Program-made: the position numbers and the translations under genes | Shown here: positions 14,917 to 17,367 of the stretch, piece by piece | Position numbering within the stretch: position 1 is the stretch's first letter | Layout: every line of letters begins with the position of its first letter | The notes under the pieces: generated by a model | Databases searched by the model: none | Seen by the model: the letters and a program-made list of their open reading frames with translations, nothing else | What the model was told of the DNA's origin: nothing | From: CBDCGW01 sp964430745 | Lineage (GTDB): Bacteria; Acidobacteriota; UBA890 | DNA: 17,367 bases | Assembly: GCA_964430745.1 (NCBI GenBank) | Contig: CAYSHI010000030.1 | Span: 1-17,367 of the forward strand | Direction: 5' to 3'

Positions 14917-15306
14917 TCAGCCCGAGAGCGAGGTGATTCCTGCGACGTTGGCGAGAGCATCGAAATCTCGATCGCGGTGCAGGACGGCGAGCGAGTGGCG
15001 TGCCGCGCAAGCGGCGATCAAGCAGTCGACGCTCGAACGAACGGTGAATCCGGCCCGCCGGGCAGAACGAAAGAGCTCCGCCGCCTCGAGGTAGACATCG
15101 AGCGGCATCGGCGACTCGACGGTCGGCAGAGAGAGCATCGACTCACGAACCCGGGAGTGTGCCGCCGGGTCGCGTATCCCCTGCAGAAGCTCCTGGATGA
15201 CCGGTGGACAGGTGACGACCTCGTCGAAGTCGACGAGCGACTCGAGATCGAGGCCGTCGCCGCGCCGCAACACCTCGATCCAGATCGAGGTGTCAACGAG
15301 AACCAC
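14917..15306 (-). CDS. vapC: VapC-type PIN-domain toxin (ribonuclease)
   Basis: A 129-residue PIN-domain protein. The metal-binding acids are in place: Asp5 in LVDTSIWIE, Glu39 in PPVIQELLQG, Asp94 in SSVDCLIAACA and Asp112/Asp114 in LHRDRDFDAL. VapC toxins cleave RNA (often tRNA or rRNA) in a Mg2+-dependent manner and are held inactive by VapB. The gene starts at GTG 15306, overlapping the end of the antitoxin gene by 14 bases; the resulting N-terminus MVLVDTSIW is the family norm, which supports this start. The full length and intact acids suggest an active toxin. It is followed after 77 bases by the Xre-RES module on the same strand. Confidence 0.92.
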   Translation of the reverse strand: MVLVDTSIWIEVLRRGDGLDLESLVDFDEVVTCPPVIQELLQGIRDPAAHSRVRESMLSLPTVESPMPLDVYLEAAELFRSARRAGFTVRSSVDCLIAACAARHSLAVLHRDRDFDALANVAGITSLSG

Positions 15307-15499
15307 GATCCCGCCGCATCTCGTCCAGATCGCCCTCCCAGACCCCGGATCCGCGGAGCTCCAGGATTCGCCGCGCCTTGGCCCGCCGCACGAAGTCTTC
15401 GAGCGCCCGCATCACCGTGCCGGAGTAGGTGCGCTCACCGGAGAGGCGCTGGGCCTCTGCGAGTGTAGACTCATCTAACACAAGATTTGTACGTTTCAT
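15293..15499 (-). CDS. vapB: VapB-type antitoxin
   Basis: A 68-residue antitoxin. The N-terminus MKRTNLVLDESTLAEAQRL is the short strand plus helix of a ribbon-helix-helix-like DNA-binding domain, and the C-terminus ELRGSGVWEGDLDEMRRDR is the extended tail that binds VapC in this subgroup. It precedes and overlaps vapC by 14 bases. I chose the ATG at 15499 from the family N-terminus; an ATG at 15505 is two codons upstream and a GTG at 15562 would add 21 residues that do not look like the family. Unusually, there is no ribosome binding site at the normal distance: the purine-rich GAGGAGAGGAGG lies more than 30 bases upstream. The surrounding 90 bases are AT-richer than neighbouring genes, as often seen in acquired modules. 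Confidence 0.88.
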   Translation of the reverse strand: MKRTNLVLDESTLAEAQRLSGERTYSGTVMRALEDFVRRAKARRILELRGSGVWEGDLDEMRRDRGSR

Positions 15500-15580
15500 G
15501 TGCATAGAGTGCGCAATATCGCCGATCGAATCAACCTCCTCTCCTCTTAATTGGACGGTCACGCCCGGTGCGACGGCGGA

Positions 15581-17367
15581 TCAGCGTTTGTCCTTATCGA
15601 GAAACGGCACGCCCTTCGTCATCCACTCCGGAGCGGGTGCGTCCTTCAAGTAGTGGTTGAAGAACTCGAAGTAGCGGATGGTGAGGTCGCGGCGGTTGGG
15701 CGTGCGGCGCAGGCCGTGGCCCTCGCCGGGGTAGGCGAGCAGGATGGCCGTCTTTCCGTTGAGGCGCAGGGCGTTGTAGAAGCCGAGACCGTTCTGGAAG
15801 GCAACGGTCGGATCGTCGGTGCCGTGCATGATCAGAAACGGTTGCTTGGCATCGGGCGCGTGCGTGATCGCCGACTCGGAGCGGTACAGCTCCGGGTTCT
15901 CCCACGGCGTGACGGCCTCCCGACCCTGGCCGTACAGGTAGTAGTTGTGGCCGTTGTTGCCGCTGCCGCCGTCGATGTTGTAGGTCCAGCCCCAATTTTG
16001 GTTGAAGTCGGAGTACAGGTCGGTGACGCCGGCGCCCATACCGACGGCGGCGAACATGTCCGAGCGCACGCCGATGAAAGCGGCGCCCTCGCCGCCGTAG
16101 CTGTGGCCGGTGACGGCGACGCGCTCCGGATCGACGTAACCCATCTCGATGACCTTGCGCACCGCGGCCTCGACACACTCGAGCATGTCCGAGTGCGAGG
16201 CGCCGGTGCGGAAGTGGATGTCCGGCAGCATCGTGATGTAGCCCTCACTGACCGCCTGGATGGGCGAGGACCCCATACCGCTCATGTACGAGGGTGAGGA
16301 GTAGCGGTGGAGGTTCTGCGAGTTCTTCTCGTAGAACGTCACGATCATCGGGCGCTTCTCGCCCTCGACGTAGTCGTCGGGCAGCGCCAGGATGCCTTGC
16401 AGCCGCACGCCGTCGTTGTTCTCGAAGTCGAACAGGATACGGCGGCCCCAGGTGAACTCGGACTGCTGCGGGTTGGCATCGGTGATCTCGCGCGAGTCGG
16501 CGAAATCGGGGCCGGAAACGCGCAGGTCGGGAAACTCGGCGAAGGTCTGGCGGGTGAACAGGAACGTCTCGGAGTCCTTGGCGCGTCGCGGCGTCGAAAA
16601 CGAAGCGTCGTCGTAAACGATCTCGGTCAACTCGTTGCCGTCGAGCTCATAGAAGCCGGCCTGCTTGGTCCATTGGCCGTAGGCCGACAGCGTCATCGGC
16701 TTGCTCAGGTCGATCTTCCGAGGACGGCCTCCACGACCGCCGCGGCCACCGCCGCCGCCGGCCTCGTCATCGGGCACCGGATTGATGTAGCGGAGGCGGA
16801 TCTCGTTGTCGGCGCCGTAGCTGTTGGTGAGATTGCGCGCGTCCGAGCCGTCGTACGGAAGCAACCACAAGTCATAGCGGTGCTGCATGATCACGCCGCT
16901 GCCGTCCTGTGCGTAGCCGGCGATGCCGTACGAGGGCTTGGGACCGGCGCGATCGAACTCGGTGTTGACGAAGCTCGGCGCCGTGCTGCCGCCCAGAATA
17001 TTGCCGGTCGCAGCCTCGAGGTCGTACGCCTTGACCTGGTCGCTGTCCCAATAGAGGTAGTAGCGCCCATCGGCCGAGAAACCGAGCAGGTGAGCGCCAA
17101 TGAGCTGGTTCTCGATCATCCGCGTACGCTCACCGGTGCTGGTGTCGATGCGGTAGATGTCGGCGCGGGCGGGCAGGTAGTCGCTCATGTAGGCGCGGGC
17201 GTCACGGCCGATCGCCCACTTGCCTTCCGGGGCGACTTCGAGATCCCGCATGGTCTCGTCGGCGAGCTTGACGAACGTGCCGTCAGCGACGTCGAACGCT
17301 TGGCGGTAGGCGAAGTTGCGGTCGGTGTTGGCCTGTCTCATCTGGCGCGACTGGACGCGCTCGTCGA
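15581..17367 (-). CDS. S9 family (prolyl oligopeptidase-like) serine peptidase, N-terminus beyond the right window edge
   Basis: The frame is open from the right edge, so the start and any signal peptide are not seen; about 594 residues are visible. The N-terminal visible part (to about 330 residues after the Met at 17341) shows repeated 'DIYRIDTSTGERTRM', 'GRYYLYWDSDQVKAYDLE' and 'DLWLLPYDGSDARNLT' blades of a beta-propeller. The C-terminal alpha/beta-hydrolase has the catalytic triad: Ser in TGHSYGGEGA (codon at 16102-16100), Asp in HGTDDPTV (near 15815) and His in GEGHGL (near 15717). Such enzymes cleave peptides and are often periplasmic in peptide-feeding bacteria. A Gly/Arg-rich linker at about 16721-16765 interrupts the propeller. 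The stop is 82 bases before the vapB start on the same strand. The exact S9 subfamily (POP, DPP4 or acylaminoacyl peptidase) is not decided. Confidence 0.9.
   Translation of the reverse strand, partial: DERVQSRQMRQANTDRNFAYRQAFDVADGTFVKLADETMRDLEVAPEGKWAIGRDARAYMSDYLPARADIYRIDTSTGERTRMIENQLIGAHLLGFSADGRYYLYWDSDQVKAYDLEAATGNILGGSTAPSFVNTEFDRAGPKPSYGIAGYAQDGSGVIMQHRYDLWLLPYDGSDARNLTNSYGADNEIRLRYINPVPDDEAGGGGGRGGRGGRPRKIDLSKPMTLSAYGQWTKQAGFYELDGNELTEIVYDDASFSTPRRAKDSETFLFTRQTFAEFPDLRVSGPDFADSREITDANPQQSEFTWGRRILFDFENNDGVRLQGILALPDDYVEGEKRPMIVTFYEKNSQNLHRYSSPSYMSGMGSSPIQAVSEGYITMLPDIHFRTGASHSDMLECVEAAVRKVIEMGYVDPERVAVTGHSYGGEGAAFIGVRSDMFAAVGMGAGVTDLYSDFNQNWGWTYNIDGGSGNNGHNYYLYGQGREAVTPWENPELYRSESAITHAPDAKQPFLIMHGTDDPTVAFQNGLGFYNALRLNGKTAILLAYPGEGHGLRRTPNRRDLTIRYFEFFNHYLKDAPAPEWMTKGVPFLDKDKR

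Overview
This is a compact, GC-rich, gene-dense bacterial segment with no rRNA, tRNA, CRISPR array or insertion sequence that I can see. Several features point to a Gram-negative, envelope-bearing bacterium: a lipid-A-biosynthesis N-terminal-domain (LAB_N) protein beside polyprenyl-sugar transferases, a Tat-type signal, a lipoprotein-like signal and a set of secreted hydrolases. The mix of S9, M24 and penicillin-acylase enzymes with high GC would suit Gemmatimonadota or Acidobacteriota, but this is inference and no marker gene is present.

Layout. 1-1071 (minus): a CPBP-family membrane protease followed by the first 41 codons of a probable M24 (Xaa-Pro) peptidase that runs off the left edge. 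1237-2979 (plus): a SAM methyltransferase and a multi-pass membrane protein of the DUF6159 type. 3169-4353 (plus): a saccharopine/lysine-dehydrogenase-like oxidoreductase. 4376-5545 (minus): a threonine-aldolase-like PLP enzyme with a twin-arginine signal, divergent from a penicillin acylase at 5742-7943 (plus). 7966-8484 (minus): a small secreted protein. 8757-9227 (plus): an unrecognised 156-residue protein.

9268-13652 (minus) is the most coherent system: four genes joined by stop/start overlaps, in transcription order a soluble GT2 polyprenyl-phosphate glycosyltransferase, a stand-alone LAB_N small membrane protein, an ArnT-like GT-C transferase and a second GT-C transferase. The expected logic is that GT2 loads a sugar on a lipid carrier in the cytoplasm, something flips it, and the GT-C enzymes transfer it to envelope acceptors. 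The LAB_N protein sits where a flippase would be expected.

13834-15499 (minus) holds two adjacent type II toxin-antitoxin modules, VapB-VapC and Xre-RES. The 77-bp gap between them carries a 17-bp-period direct repeat that coincides with a consensus-like promoter, a good candidate for the Xre autoregulatory operator. 15581-17367 (minus) is an S9 prolyl-oligopeptidase-family enzyme whose N-terminus lies outside the window.
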